Below are positions 9,089 to 18,197 of a stretch of 64,000 bases of DNA, piece by piece; position 1 is the stretch's first letter, and every line of letters begins with the position of its first letter. The position numbers were made by a program, and so were the translations under genes. The notes below the pieces were generated by a model. It did not search any database and was not told where the DNA came from. It worked only from the letters and a program-made list of their open reading frames with translations. The stretch spans positions 37,541-101,540 of the forward strand of contig NZ_CADIJY010000016.1 of the NCBI RefSeq assembly GCF_902859735.1. The letters are read 5' to 3'. This DNA is from Achromobacter aegrifaciens. GTDB taxonomy: Bacteria; Pseudomonadota; Gammaproteobacteria; Burkholderiales; Burkholderiaceae_B.

Positions 9089-10618
9089 TCATACGCCCGG
9101 CCGCCGGTACTGTACCGCCTGGGCAATATGGCGGGCCCCCAGGGCGTCCTCCCCTTCCAGATCGGCGATCGTACGCGCCACCCGCAGCGCACGGTGCATG
9201 GCGCGGGCCGACCCCGACAGGCGGCGCATGGCCTGTAGCAGCAAGGCCTGGCCTTCGTCGTCCAGGCGGCAATGCTCGTCCAGTTCCGCCCCCGCCAGCG
9301 CAGCGTTGGGCTTGCCCTGGCGGGCCTGCTGACGCTGGCGGCAACGCGCCACGCGCTCCCGGACCGGGCCGGACGCCTCCCCCGGCGGCTTGCCCATCCA
9401 TTCGGGGTCGGATGGCGGCAGGGCCACGTGCAGGTCGATGCGGTCCAGCAACGGGCCCGATATCTTGCCTGCATAGCGCGCCACCTGATCCGGCGTGCAG
9501 GCGCAGGGCCGCCCGGGATGCCCGCGCCACCCGCAAGGGCACGGGTTCATGGCCGCCACCAACTGGAAACGGGCGGGAAACTGCGCCGCGCGCAGCGCCC
9601 GCGCGATGACCACCCTGCCCGTCTCTAGGGGTTCCCGCAAGGCCTCCAACGTACGACGGCTGAACTCTGGCAACTCATCCAGAAACAACACCCCATGATG
9701 CGCGAGGCTGATCTCGCCCGGACGCGGACGACTCCCCCCGCCTACCAGCGCCGCCGCCGTGGCGGAATGGTGTGGCGCGCGGAACGGGGGCTGCCCCACG
9801 GGCGCGTCGGACAAGCCAGCCAGCGCGGCGACGGCGGCCACTTCCAACGCCTCGCCGCGCGCCAGCGGCGGCAGCAGGCCCGGCAGGCGCGCCGCCAGCA
9901 TGCTCTTGCCCGCTCCCGGCGGCCCTATCATCAACAGGCTATGTCCGCCCGCTGCAGCAACCTCCAAGGCCCGCCGCGCCCCCGGCTGCCCCCGCACATC
10001 CGACAGGCAGGGTCCGGGCGCAGCCGCCGGCCAGGGCCGGGGCACGGCGTTGGACAACAGGCAGGCACCGGTGGCGTGCGCTGCCACGTCAGCCAGCGTG
10101 CGCGCCGACAGCACGCGCAGCCCGGGAACCCAGGCGGCCTGCTCGGCGCTGCCCGCAGGCAGGATGAGCGTGGCGCCGGGCGCCTCCCGGGCGACGCTCA
10201 GCGCGATGACCAGCGGCGCCGCGACCGGCACCAACGCGCCGGTCAGGGACAGCTCCCCGGCCAGCACCAAGTCGGCCAAGGCTGGATCCCGAACGGGCGA
10301 TTCTGGATCGCGAACGTCCGCCGGCGCGGCCAACTGGCCGGAGGCCAGCAGCAGGCCCAGGGCGATCGGCAGGTCGAAACGCCCCGACTCCTTGGGAATG
10401 TCGGCGGGCGAAAGATTGACCGTGATCCTGCCGGGCGGGAACTCGAAGCCGCTGTTCAGGATGGCGGCGCGCACGCGCTCGCGGCTTTCGCGCACTTCGG
10501 TATCGGGCAGGCCGACCACATTGAAGCTGGGCAGGCCCGGGCCCAGATGCGTTTCCACGCGCACCGCGTGGGCATCCAGGCCGCACAGGGCGCGGCTGGC
10601 AAGTACGGCTAGCGTCAA
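9089..10618 (-). CDS. comM: ComM/YifB-family AAA+ ATPase (Mg-chelatase-like)
   Basis: 509 residues. Starts MTLAVLASRALCGLDAHAV; the N-terminal third has the Lon-protease-like fold (NLSPADIPKESGRFDLPIAL), then Walker A GPPGAGKS, Walker B VLFLDELPEF, a Cys-rich CPCGWRGHPGRPCAC insertion and a C-terminal AAA lid. ComM is a hexameric helicase that promotes branch migration when transformed DNA integrates, and is also found in bacteria not known to be competent. It lies on the same strand as ubiK (about 185 bases upstream) and ends just before the rpmI promoter. Confidence 0.95.
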   Translation of the reverse strand: MTLAVLASRALCGLDAHAVRVETHLGPGLPSFNVVGLPDTEVRESRERVRAAILNSGFEFPPGRITVNLSPADIPKESGRFDLPIALGLLLASGQLAAPADVRDPESPVRDPALADLVLAGELSLTGALVPVAAPLVIALSVAREAPGATLILPAGSAEQAAWVPGLRVLSARTLADVAAHATGACLLSNAVPRPWPAAAPGPCLSDVRGQPGARRALEVAAAGGHSLLMIGPPGAGKSMLAARLPGLLPPLARGEALEVAAVAALAGLSDAPVGQPPFRAPHHSATAAALVGGGSRPRPGEISLAHHGVLFLDELPEFSRRTLEALREPLETGRVVIARALRAAQFPARFQLVAAMNPCPCGWRGHPGRPCACTPDQVARYAGKISGPLLDRIDLHVALPPSDPEWMGKPPGEASGPVRERVARCRQRQQARQGKPNAALAGAELDEHCRLDDEGQALLLQAMRRLSGSARAMHRALRVARTIADLEGEDALGARHIAQAVQYRRPGV

Positions 10619-10802
10619 GGCGGCCTCCGAGCAAGAGTTGGGTCCGCCAGTATCCGCAAACGCGAGGCCCGCGCGGCGGCGGCCGTGACAGAAGCATCAC
10701 TCCCGTCAACCACAGATGCGCACGCGGAAATGGAAAACGGCCGCTGATCGCGGCCGTTTCCGGAAAGCATTTCTGCCGGCCGCGAGATGCGGCCTCCAGC
10801 GC

Positions 10803-11054
10803 TTACTTGTCCAGCGCGGACAAGCGCGACTCCAGCTGCTGCACCTGCGCGGCCAATTGGTCCACCCGGGCGCGGGTGCGCGCCAGCAGGTCGGCCTGGA
10901 CGTCGAATTCCTCGCGCGTGACGAGATCCAGCTTGGAGAATGCCTGCGTCATCATCGCGCGCACATTCCGCTCCACATCCGCGGCCGGACTGCGGGCGAT
11001 CAGGTCGGAGATGTTCTTCTGGATGTCTTCCATCCATTGGGTGCGATTGTTCAT
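10803..11054 (-). CDS. ubiK: Ubiquinone biosynthesis accessory factor UbiK (YqiC family)
   Basis: 83 residues starting MNNRTQWMEDIQKNISDL. The rest is one amphipathic region ending in a C-terminal coiled coil (VQQLESRLSALDK), the layout of the BMFP/UbiK family, which forms trimers and helps the aerobic ubiquinone-synthesis complex. The ATG at 11054 has a GAGG upstream; the longer open frame is not protein-like. The same ubiK-comM pairing occurs in other Burkholderiales. Confidence 0.9.
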   Translation of the reverse strand: MNNRTQWMEDIQKNISDLIARSPAADVERNVRAMMTQAFSKLDLVTREEFDVQADLLARTRARVDQLAAQVQQLESRLSALDK

Positions 11055-11144
11055 GACGGCCTCACTGTGTTCTTGATGCCTCAAGTGTAGTGCGTCGGAA
11101 CGCCGTTTCCGGACTGACCGCGCAAAAAAAGGGCCGCCTCGATC

Positions 11145-11183
11145 CAAAAAAAGAGGGCGGGCCGCATGCGGTGACCGCCCTTC
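11145..11183 (-). terminator. Terminator after the lipoprotein gene
   Basis: On the minus strand GGGCGG...CCGCCC with an inner GC-rich loop is followed by seven T, about 55 bases past the stop at 11236. Confidence 0.85.
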
Positions 11184-11235
11184 AAAGCACAGGAGAAAAC
11201 CGGGCTGCCATGGCGGCAACCCCCTACCAACATCG

Positions 11236-11637
11236 TTACGGGCAACCCATCTGGCTTGCCGACTGCGTGAACGTATCCGACGACTGCTTGCATTGCGCCG
11301 CCAACTGCGTCTTGTCGCTGACCGCGCCCCATTGCGCTCTGGCCGCGTCTAGCTGCTCCTTGATCGCGGCGGCAGCCGGGTTGCCGCTGCCGAGCTTGTC
11401 CATGCAGGCATTGATCTTGGCGACGTAGGCCTCGCACTCGGCGGGAACGGACGCTGCAGTGCCTGCCGCCGGAGCAGCCGAGGAAGGCGAAGTCGCGGGT
11501 GGAGGCGGCGCCGCGGGAGCCGCAGGTGCGGGCGCAGGTGCGGTGGCGGCCTTTTCTTCGCTCTTGTTGCAGCCGGCCAGCGCGGCAAGCGACGCGGCCA
11601 GGACCAAAGTGCAGAAAGCCTTGCGGTGGATTTTCAT
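11236..11637 (-). CDS. Putative outer-membrane or periplasmic lipoprotein
   Basis: 133 residues. A type II signal peptide with lipobox LAALAGC (lipidated Cys at 23) is followed by an Ala/Pro-rich linker (residues 32-62) and a globular C-terminal domain with four Cys residues (VPAECEAYVAKINACMDKLG ... AAQCKQSS ... MGCP) that may form two disulfides. Family not identified beyond small Cys-containing lipoproteins common in this group. It is transcribed divergently from glnK across a 540-base region and ends at a clear terminator. Confidence 0.85.
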   Translation of the reverse strand: MKIHRKAFCTLVLAASLAALAGCNKSEEKAATAPAPAPAAPAAPPPPATSPSSAAPAAGTAASVPAECEAYVAKINACMDKLGSGNPAAAAIKEQLDAARAQWGAVSDKTQLAAQCKQSSDTFTQSASQMGCP

Positions 11638-11895
11638 GACTACCCTTTCCCGTTCCTGCTTTCTTTTGGAGATCCGTCGACGCGGAGACTCCGCCTGCGG
11701 CCCAGCCTGTTCGGGGACAGGCTTGAACTGTTATCGATTCTTCTGCAGCCGCTCTTCGGCAACAAGCCGACGGGTGTAAACCCTCGTATCACGAGACCGC
11801 GCCGGCCGCGCCGATTCCGGCGCTCCTCTGCGTCTCGCCAACGGTCTGCCGATTTAGGCCAAAGGCGCGCCGCATATGGCTCAGCGGGCAGCAGG

Positions 11896-11913
11896 CGAGT
11901 CATCGATGACTCG
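11896..11913. promoter_or_regulatory. 18-base perfect palindrome between the lipoprotein gene and glnK
   Basis: The sequence CGAGTCATCGATGACTCG reads the same on both strands. It lies 259 bases upstream of the lipoprotein start and 265 bases upstream of glnK in an otherwise gene-free stretch (11638-12177). The shape is that of an operator for a dimeric regulator, but I cannot name one. Apart from this and the NtrC/sigma-54 elements, I see nothing in the stretch. Confidence 0.5.
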
Positions 11914-12039
11914 ATAAAAAAGCTGATATGCCAACATAAAACGCAATAAAACGCGCATCAATTTGCTACAAATATCGGACGCCAAACATATCTTGTTGCT
12001 TGCCCCAAGGGCTGGCGCTGCGCACCAACTTGAAGCTGA

Positions 12040-12516
<477 letters not shown>

Positions 12517-12544
12517 ATAAATAAAGACTCAATGGAGCCTGAAA

Positions 12545-13783
12545 ATGGATAAAGCAGATATCTCCTGGTTGCTCGTCTCTACCCTGCTTGTATTGATGAT
12601 GGCCGTACCCGGTCTGGCGATGTTCTATGGCGGCCTGGTACGCAGCAAGAACGTGCTGTCCGTGTTGCTGCAAGTGCTGTGCACGTTCGTGCTGGGCCTG
12701 GTGCTCTGGTTCATCTACGGATATTCCCTTGCCTTCACCGAGGGCAACGCCTTCTTCGGCGGCCTGTCGCGCGCCTTCTTCTCCGGCATGTTCACCCCGT
12801 CCGACGGCAAGTACGCCATGTCGAACTCGCTGACCGAACTGCTGTTCGCCTCATTCCAGGCCACGTTCGCCGGCATCACCTGCGCGCTGATCGTGGGCAG
12901 CTTCGCCGAACGCGCCCGCTTCTCGGCGGTGCTGGTGTTCACGGTGATCTGGTTCACCTTCGCCTATGTGCCGATCGCCCACATGGTCTGGTTCGCGTCC
13001 GAAACGGCGCCGGGCCTGCTGAATGCGAAGGGCGCGCTGGACTTTGCCGGCGGCACCGTGGTGCACATCAACGCTGGCGTGGCTGGCCTGGTGGGCGCCT
13101 ACGTGGTGGGCAAGCGCGTAGGCTACGGCCGCGAAGCCATGCAGCCGCATAACCTGCCGATGACCTTCGTGGGTGCGGCGCTGCTGTGGGTGGGCTGGTT
13201 CGGGTTCAATGCAGGCTCCGCCTTGGCCGCCAATGAAAACGCCACGCTGGCCTTCTTCAACACCATGATCGCGACCGCCGGCGCCGTGCTGTCCTGGCTG
13301 TTCACCGAATGGGCCGTAAAGGGCAAGCCCTCGATGCTGGGCGCCGCCTCGGGCGCCGTCGCAGGCCTGGTCGGCATCACCCCGGCCGCCGGCCTGGTGG
13401 GCCCCGTGGGCGCGCTGGTCATCGGCGTCATCGCCGGCATCGTCTGCGTCTGGGGCGTGAACGGCCTGAAGCGCCTGCTGCGCGCCGACGACGCGCTGGA
13501 CGTGTTCGGCGTGCATGGCGTGGGCGGCATCGTTGGCGCCCTGTTGACTGGCGTGTTCAATGCGCAGATCCTCGGCGGCCCCGGCCTGGCCGAGCCCGGC
13601 ATGATCGGCCATCAACTGTGGGTCCAGCTGGAAGGCGTACTGCTGACCATCGTCTGGTCCGGCGTGGTGGCATGGATCGCCTACAAGATCGCCAACGCCC
13701 TGTGCGGCATGCGCGTGCCGGAAGATCAGGAGCGCGAAGGCCTGGACGTCACCAGCCACGGCGAATCGGCGTACCACAGCTAA
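12545..13783 (+). CDS. amtB: Ammonium transporter AmtB
   Basis: 412 residues with the eleven-helix Amt/Mep/Rh pattern. The two pore histidines are visible as H174 (VVHINAGVAGL) and H324 (FGVHGVGGIV), and the family signature region DFAGGTVVHINAG is intact. The N terminus has no separate cleavable signal peptide, unlike some AmtB proteins. It conducts ammonia/ammonium across the inner membrane and is gated by GlnK encoded just upstream. A strong bidirectional terminator follows 43 bases after the stop. Confidence 0.97.
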   Translation: MDKADISWLLVSTLLVLMMAVPGLAMFYGGLVRSKNVLSVLLQVLCTFVLGLVLWFIYGYSLAFTEGNAFFGGLSRAFFSGMFTPSDGKYAMSNSLTELLFASFQATFAGITCALIVGSFAERARFSAVLVFTVIWFTFAYVPIAHMVWFASETAPGLLNAKGALDFAGGTVVHINAGVAGLVGAYVVGKRVGYGREAMQPHNLPMTFVGAALLWVGWFGFNAGSALAANENATLAFFNTMIATAGAVLSWLFTEWAVKGKPSMLGAASGAVAGLVGITPAAGLVGPVGALVIGVIAGIVCVWGVNGLKRLLRADDALDVFGVHGVGGIVGALLTGVFNAQILGGPGLAEPGMIGHQLWVQLEGVLLTIVWSGVVAWIAYKIANALCGMRVPEDQEREGLDVTSHGESAYHS

Positions 13784-13826
13784 ACCTGGAACCCCTCCCC
13801 ACCGGATGGCATAGGTGGGCGGGGAT

Positions 13827-13866
13827 AAAAAAGGCGCCGGGGCATTCTGCCCCGGCGCCTTTTTTG
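13827..13866. terminator. Bidirectional terminator between amtB and ptsI
   Basis: AAAAAAGGCGCCGGGGC and its complement form a long perfect stem with T-runs on both sides, serving the convergent amtB and ptsI transcripts. Confidence 0.92.
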
Positions 13867-13884
13867 ATGCAGCGGCGAACCGCC

Positions 13885-15768
13885 TCAGGCCAGGTCCAGC
13901 GTGTCCAGATCCACCGGCAAGGCGCGGTTCAGGGCGCTGGCCACCTTCACGCGCAAAGCGTTGGAGTGCGCGCGCCGGACCTCGCGCTTGACGTCCAGCA
14001 GTTGCTGAGGGTGCATGGAGAACTCGGTCAGGCCCAGACCCAGCAGCAGCCGGGTCATGCGCGAATCCCCCGCCATCTCGCCGCACACGGCAACCGGCTT
14101 GCCGGCACGCTCGCCCGCATTGATGGTGTGCGCGACCAGACGCAACACCGCGGGATGCAGCGGATCGTACAGGGACGCCACGTCGTGGTCGCCGCGATCG
14201 ATCGCCAACGTGTACTGGATCAGGTCATTGGTGCCGATGGACAGGAAGTCCAGCGCCTGCGCAAAGGGTTCGATGGCGATGGCGATGGCGGGCACCTCGA
14301 CCATGGCGCCCACTTCCATGTGGGGCGCATAGGCCTGGCCGCGCGCGTCCAGTTCGCGCCGCGCCGATTCGATGGCCGCCTTGGTCGCCACCACCTCGTG
14401 CATGTGCGCAATCATCGGTATCAGCAGGCGCACAGGCCCGTGCGCCGAGGCCCGCAGGATGGCGCGCAGCTGTGTTGCGAACATCTCCGGGCGCGCCAGG
14501 CAATAGCGGATGGCGCGCTGGCCGAGCGCGGGATTGGTGGCCACCGTGGCCTCGCCATCCAGCGTCTTGTCCGAGCCGATGTCCAGCGTGCGGATCGTGA
14601 CGGGCCGGCCGGCCATCACCTTGACCACCGACGAGTAAGCTTCGTACTGTTCTTCTTCGCCCGGCAGGTCCGGACGCCCCATGAAGAGGAATTCGCTGCG
14701 GAACAAGCCGATGCCGTGCGCGCCGGAAGCCAATGCCAGCGCCGCTTCGTCCGGCAGTTCGATGTTGGCGTGCAGCACCACATCAATGCCATCCAGCGTG
14801 ACCGAGGGCTCGTCGCGCAGCAGGCTCAGTTCGGCGCGCTCGTCGGCATAGGCCGATTGGCGGCGGCGGTATTCCTCGAGAATGCGGCTGGACGGATTGA
14901 CGATCACCGCGCCGGCTGCGCCGTCGATGATCAGCATGTCGCCGTCGCGGACCAGTTCCCGCACGTTGCCCATGGCGACCACCGCTGGCACGGCCATGCT
15001 GCGCGCCACGATGGCGGTATGCGAAGTGGGACCGCCCAGGTCCGTCACGAAGGCGGCAAAGCGGCCGCCCCGCAGGCGCAGCATGTCGGCGGGCGAAATA
15101 TCGTGGGCCACGACCACCAACGCGTCGTCGCCGCCCATGTGGGACATGTCGGGCAGGATGGCCGAGGTGCCAGCCAGCACATGCAATACCCGTTCGATGA
15201 CCTGGCGCACGTCGGCCCCGCGCTCGCGCAGGTACTCGTCTTCCATGGCGTCGAACTGCTGGCCCAGGATCTGCCCCTGCGTCGTCAGCGCCCATTCGGC
15301 GTTGTAGTGGCGTTCGGCAATCAGCGCCAGGGTCTGCTCGGCCAGCAGCGGGTCGCCCAATAGCAGGCTGTGCACGTTGAGCATGGCGCCGAGCTCGCGC
15401 GGCGCGTCGGCCGGCAAGGTATCGGCCAGCTGCAGCAGTTCCTGCTGCGCCGAAGCCAGGGCATCGGTGAGCCGGCTGCTTTCGGCAGGCACGTCCTCGG
15501 GCGAGATGCGGTAGTGCGCGACCTCCAGCGCCGCCGCACCCATGACGACCGCGCGGCCGATGGCGTATCCCTTGGCCACGCCTTTGCCATACAGACACAC
15601 AACGGGGCTGGCAGAACCAGCCCCGTTGTTGGGTGCGTCATTGAGGGTCGTAGACGAGCCGGCCTGGGCAACGCTCAGGCCGGCCGATTCGGAAGAAATT
15701 CTATTCCTGCTCACCGAATTTGCTGTCGAACAATGATTGAATTTCGGAAAGGGCCTGATCGGCGTCAT
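13885..15768 (-). CDS. ptsI: Phosphoenolpyruvate-protein phosphotransferase (PTS enzyme I)
   Basis: Enzyme I takes phosphate from PEP and passes it to HPr. The active-site histidine lies in GGPTSHTAIVARSM and the C-terminal PEP site contains VCGEMAGD. The start is uncertain: the frame opens at an ATG at 15768 with a TGGAGG nine bases upstream but overlapping ptsH by 68 bases; a GTG at 15714 and one at 15600 are alternatives. Conserved sequence begins only at CLYGKGVAKGYAIG (15600), which would give 571 residues, close to E. coli enzyme I (575). A 13-base hairpin lies between 15599 and 15629. With HPr and an EIIA but no EIIB/EIIC nearby, this is probably a regulatory PTS. Confidence 0.93.
   Translation of the reverse strand: MTPIRPFPKFNHCSTANSVSRNRISSESAGLSVAQAGSSTTLNDAPNNGAGSASPVVCLYGKGVAKGYAIGRAVVMGAAALEVAHYRISPEDVPAESSRLTDALASAQQELLQLADTLPADAPRELGAMLNVHSLLLGDPLLAEQTLALIAERHYNAEWALTTQGQILGQQFDAMEDEYLRERGADVRQVIERVLHVLAGTSAILPDMSHMGGDDALVVVAHDISPADMLRLRGGRFAAFVTDLGGPTSHTAIVARSMAVPAVVAMGNVRELVRDGDMLIIDGAAGAVIVNPSSRILEEYRRRQSAYADERAELSLLRDEPSVTLDGIDVVLHANIELPDEAALALASGAHGIGLFRSEFLFMGRPDLPGEEEQYEAYSSVVKVMAGRPVTIRTLDIGSDKTLDGEATVATNPALGQRAIRYCLARPEMFATQLRAILRASAHGPVRLLIPMIAHMHEVVATKAAIESARRELDARGQAYAPHMEVGAMVEVPAIAIAIEPFAQALDFLSIGTNDLIQYTLAIDRGDHDVASLYDPLHPAVLRLVAHTINAGERAGKPVAVCGEMAGDSRMTRLLLGLGLTEFSMHPQQLLDVKREVRRAHSNALRVKVASALNRALPVDLDTLDLA
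15599..15629 (-). repeat. Strong hairpin at the ptsH-ptsI junction
   Basis: A 13-base perfect stem (ACAACGGGGCTGG and complement, five-base loop) lies 72-102 bases after the ptsH stop, directly ahead of the conserved start of enzyme I. It has no T-run. It may adjust ptsI translation or mRNA stability, or simply encode part of an N-terminal extension if the upstream start is used. Confidence 0.55.
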
Positions 15769-15970
15769 TGCCGGAGGCCTCCAGCTTAACCGTCACGCCC
15801 AGCCCGGCCGCCAGCATCATGACGCCCATGATGCTCTTGGCGTTCACGCGCTGCGCGCCGCGCGAGATGAAGATCTCGCTGGAAAACTTGCTGGCCAGCT
15901 GCGTCAGCTTGGCAGCCGCCCGGGCATGCAGGCCCAGTTTATTGCTGATGACGATGTCTGTATTAGGCAT
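15701..15970 (-). CDS. ptsH: Phosphocarrier protein HPr
   Basis: 89 residues. Phosphorylated histidine H15 (GLHARAAA) and a serine at position 46 in KSIMGVMML are both present. HPr relays phosphate from enzyme I to EIIA. It sits between the EIIA gene (110 bases upstream) and ptsI on the same strand. The Ser-46 site suggests possible control by an HPr kinase/phosphatase, but that gene is not in this window. Confidence 0.96.
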   Translation of the reverse strand: MPNTDIVISNKLGLHARAAAKLTQLASKFSSEIFISRGAQRVNAKSIMGVMMLAAGLGVTVKLEASGNDADQALSEIQSLFDSKFGEQE

Positions 15971-16079
15971 AGGAAATATTATGGCTGCGGCATGAGGCCG
16001 CAGTGTTGATCACAGCAAACCGTCGAACCGTCAATCGGCCTGAATGGATAGCCGACATAATAGGGCAAACTTCCGCCCG

Positions 16080-16481
16080 TCAGTCTACACGTAAGACGCC
16101 CTGAAGCCCGCCGGCCAGCGCCTTCTCGCGGGTTTCGGCCAAGGGCAGATTGCGATAGGTCAGGGCCCGCAGCAGCATCGGGGTATTCAATCCGGCCAGC
16201 ACGCAGCACTGGATGCCCTGGGCCTGGGCATCGGAGACGGCGCGCTTGGCGATATTGGCGGGCGTGGCGCCGATCAGATCGGTCAGCACCAGCACGCCCG
16301 CGCCATGTTCCTGCTCCAGGATGTCCTTCAGGACTTGCGGCGCCAGGTCGTCCGGCCGGTCTTCAGGCTGGATGTCGTGTATGGCCAGCATGCCGTCCAG
16401 GTTGCCCATGACGTGGCTGGCGCAATCGCGTATCGCGGCGCCCAGGGGCGCGTGCACGACGATGACTATACCGGTGGTCAT
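16080..16481 (-). CDS. PTS EIIA component, mannose family
   Basis: 133 residues beginning MTTGIVIVVHAPLGAAIRDC; H10 is the phosphorylated histidine of EIIA-Man proteins, and LVLTDLIGATPANIA is the usual second motif. No EIIB or EIIC partner is present, so the domain most likely receives phosphate as a regulatory signal rather than for sugar import. It lies 18 bases downstream of gshB and upstream of ptsH-ptsI, an order conserved in other Burkholderiales. Confidence 0.93.
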   Translation of the reverse strand: MTTGIVIVVHAPLGAAIRDCASHVMGNLDGMLAIHDIQPEDRPDDLAPQVLKDILEQEHGAGVLVLTDLIGATPANIAKRAVSDAQAQGIQCCVLAGLNTPMLLRALTYRNLPLAETREKALAGGLQGVLRVD

Positions 16482-16499
16482 GACAGGGGTCCTGGCGGG

Positions 16500-17471
16500 T
16501 CAAGCGGCAGCGGCAGGGGTCGCCACGGCCTTTTCCAGCGCCTGGACGAACATGCCGGCGACGTCGAAACCGGTTTGCTCCGCGATTTCCACAAAACAGG
16601 TGGGGCTGGTGACGTTGACTTCAGTGACGTAATCGCCAATGACGTCCAGGCCGACCAGCAGCAGACCGCGGGCGGCTAGCTTGGGAGCCACGGCCTCGGC
16701 GATCTCGCGGTCGCGCGGGGAAAGTTCCTGGGCCACGCCGCGGCCGCCGGCCGCCAGGTTGCCGCGGGTTTCACCGGCCAGCGGAATACGGGCCAGGGAG
16801 TACGGCACCGGCACCCCGCCGATCAGCAGGATGCGCTTGTCGCCCTTGACGATGTCGGGAATGTAGCGCTGCGCCATGATGGTGCGCGCGCCATTGTCCG
16901 TCAGCGTTTCCAGGATGGCGTTGAGGTTGGGATCCTTGGGCTGCAGCCGGAACACGCCCGTGCCGCCCATGCCGTCCAGCGGTTTGACGATGACATCGTG
17001 ATGCTCGTCGTGGAACGCCTTCAGGCGGGCCATGCTGCGGGTCACCAGCGTGGGCGCGGTGAACTCGCTGATTTCGGTGATGGCCAGCTTTTCGGGATGG
17101 TTGCGGATCGCCGCGCCGCTGTTGAACACGCGGGCGCCTTGCGCCTCGGCATATTCGAGCAGGTGCGTGGAATAGACGTATTCCATGTCGAACGGCGGAT
17201 CCTTGCGCATGACCACCGCGCCGAATTCCGCCAGCGGCAGATCCCGGGCGGCAGACTCGCGCCACCAGTCGTGGCCGTGCAGATCGGCGTCCGCGACCAG
17301 TTCGATGGGGGTGGCCGCGGTCTTGACCGTGCCCGCCTCGATATAGAGATCGCCCTGCATGGCCACGCTTAGCGTATGGCCGCGCGCCACCAGGGCGCGC
17401 ATCATGGCGACAGAGCTGTCCTTGTACGCCTTGAGCAGCGGCAAGGGATCCAAAACGAACAATACATGCAT
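16500..17471 (-). CDS. gshB: Glutathione synthetase
   Basis: 323 residues starting MHVLFVLDPLPLLKAYKDSS. It has the ATP-grasp fold with VMRKDPPFDMEYVYSTHLLE, the ATP-binding strand VIVKPLDGMGGTGVFRL, and the metal-binding C terminus GLDVIGDYVTEVNVTSPTC. It ligates glycine to gamma-glutamylcysteine in the cytosol. gshA is absent from the neighbourhood. The ATG at 17471 was chosen because similarity starts there; the frame extends 25 codons upstream. Confidence 0.96.
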   Translation of the reverse strand: MHVLFVLDPLPLLKAYKDSSVAMMRALVARGHTLSVAMQGDLYIEAGTVKTAATPIELVADADLHGHDWWRESAARDLPLAEFGAVVMRKDPPFDMEYVYSTHLLEYAEAQGARVFNSGAAIRNHPEKLAITEISEFTAPTLVTRSMARLKAFHDEHHDVIVKPLDGMGGTGVFRLQPKDPNLNAILETLTDNGARTIMAQRYIPDIVKGDKRILLIGGVPVPYSLARIPLAGETRGNLAAGGRGVAQELSPRDREIAEAVAPKLAARGLLLVGLDVIGDYVTEVNVTSPTCFVEIAEQTGFDVAGMFVQALEKAVATPAAAA

Positions 17472-17625
17472 CGCGACACCCTGAACGGACACCGCCTTCC
17501 CTCGCGGGAAGGCGGCTTTATGACATCGTAGCGCAGAGCCGCCCAATTAGCGAACCCGCCGGCGCCATGGCAGGCGGCAGATCGCACAGGCGGCGTAGCC
17601 TCCCTGGGGAGACTACGGCAGGAGC

Positions 17626-18177
17626 TCAGGCAGCCGACTCAGGCTTGCCCGCAGGCACGGCCTTTTTCTTCGGCGCCAGCACCATGACCATCTGACGGCC
17701 TTCGAGCTTCGGCATGGCTTCGACCTGGGCAAGTTCCAGCAGATCGTCGCGCACACGTTCAAGCACCCGCATACCGAGTTCCTGGTGGGCCATTTCGCGG
17801 CCACGGAAACGCAGCGTCACCTTGGCCTTGTCGCCTTCTTCGAGGAAGCGGCGCAGATTGCGCAGCTTGACCTGGTAGTCGCCCTCGTCGGTGGCCGGAC
17901 GGAATTTGACTTCCTTGACCTGGATGACCTTCTGCTTGGAACGAGCTTCAGCTTGGCGCTTCTGCTCCTGGTACTTGAATTTGCCGTAGTCCATCAAACG
18001 GCAGACCGGCGGTTCGGCGTTCGGCGCGATTTCCACCAGATCCACGTCGCTTTGCTCGGAAAGACGGAAGGCGTCGGCAATCTTGACGATGCCGAGCTGT
18101 TCTCCGTCCAGACCTATCAGGCGCACCTCGGGGACGCGGATTTCACCGTTGATGCGATTGGCTTTTTCAGTGGCGAT
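17626..18177 (-). CDS. infC: Translation initiation factor IF-3, AUC start codon
   Basis: 183 residues read from an ATC at 18175-18177: [20 protein letters not shown], then [20 protein letters not shown], the linker helix [14 protein letters not shown] and the C-domain. Homologues begin at this ATEK segment. An AGGAG Shine-Dalgarno lies eight bases ahead, and no ATG or GTG occurs between it and the ATC. The rare start is typical of infC, letting IF-3 repress its own translation by discriminating against non-AUG/GUG/UUG starts. A GTG at 18126 is in frame but would remove the conserved N terminus. infC starts 20 bases after the thrS stop. Confidence 0.95.
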   Translation of the reverse strand: MATEKANRINGEIRVPEVRLIGLDGEQLGIVKIADAFRLSEQSDVDLVEIAPNAEPPVCRLMDYGKFKYQEQKRQAEARSKQKVIQVKEVKFRPATDEGDYQVKLRNLRRFLEEGDKAKVTLRFRGREMAHQELGMRVLERVRDDLLELAQVEAMPKLEGRQMVMVLAPKKKAVPAGKPESAA

Positions 18178-18197
18178 GTTGAAAGCTCCTAGAAATG

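Noticed and set aside
8758-9474. 238-codon minus-strand frame across the rpmI leader and comM end
   Set aside because: It overlaps the comM coding sequence in another frame, runs across the promoter, and has no ribosome-binding site or domain.
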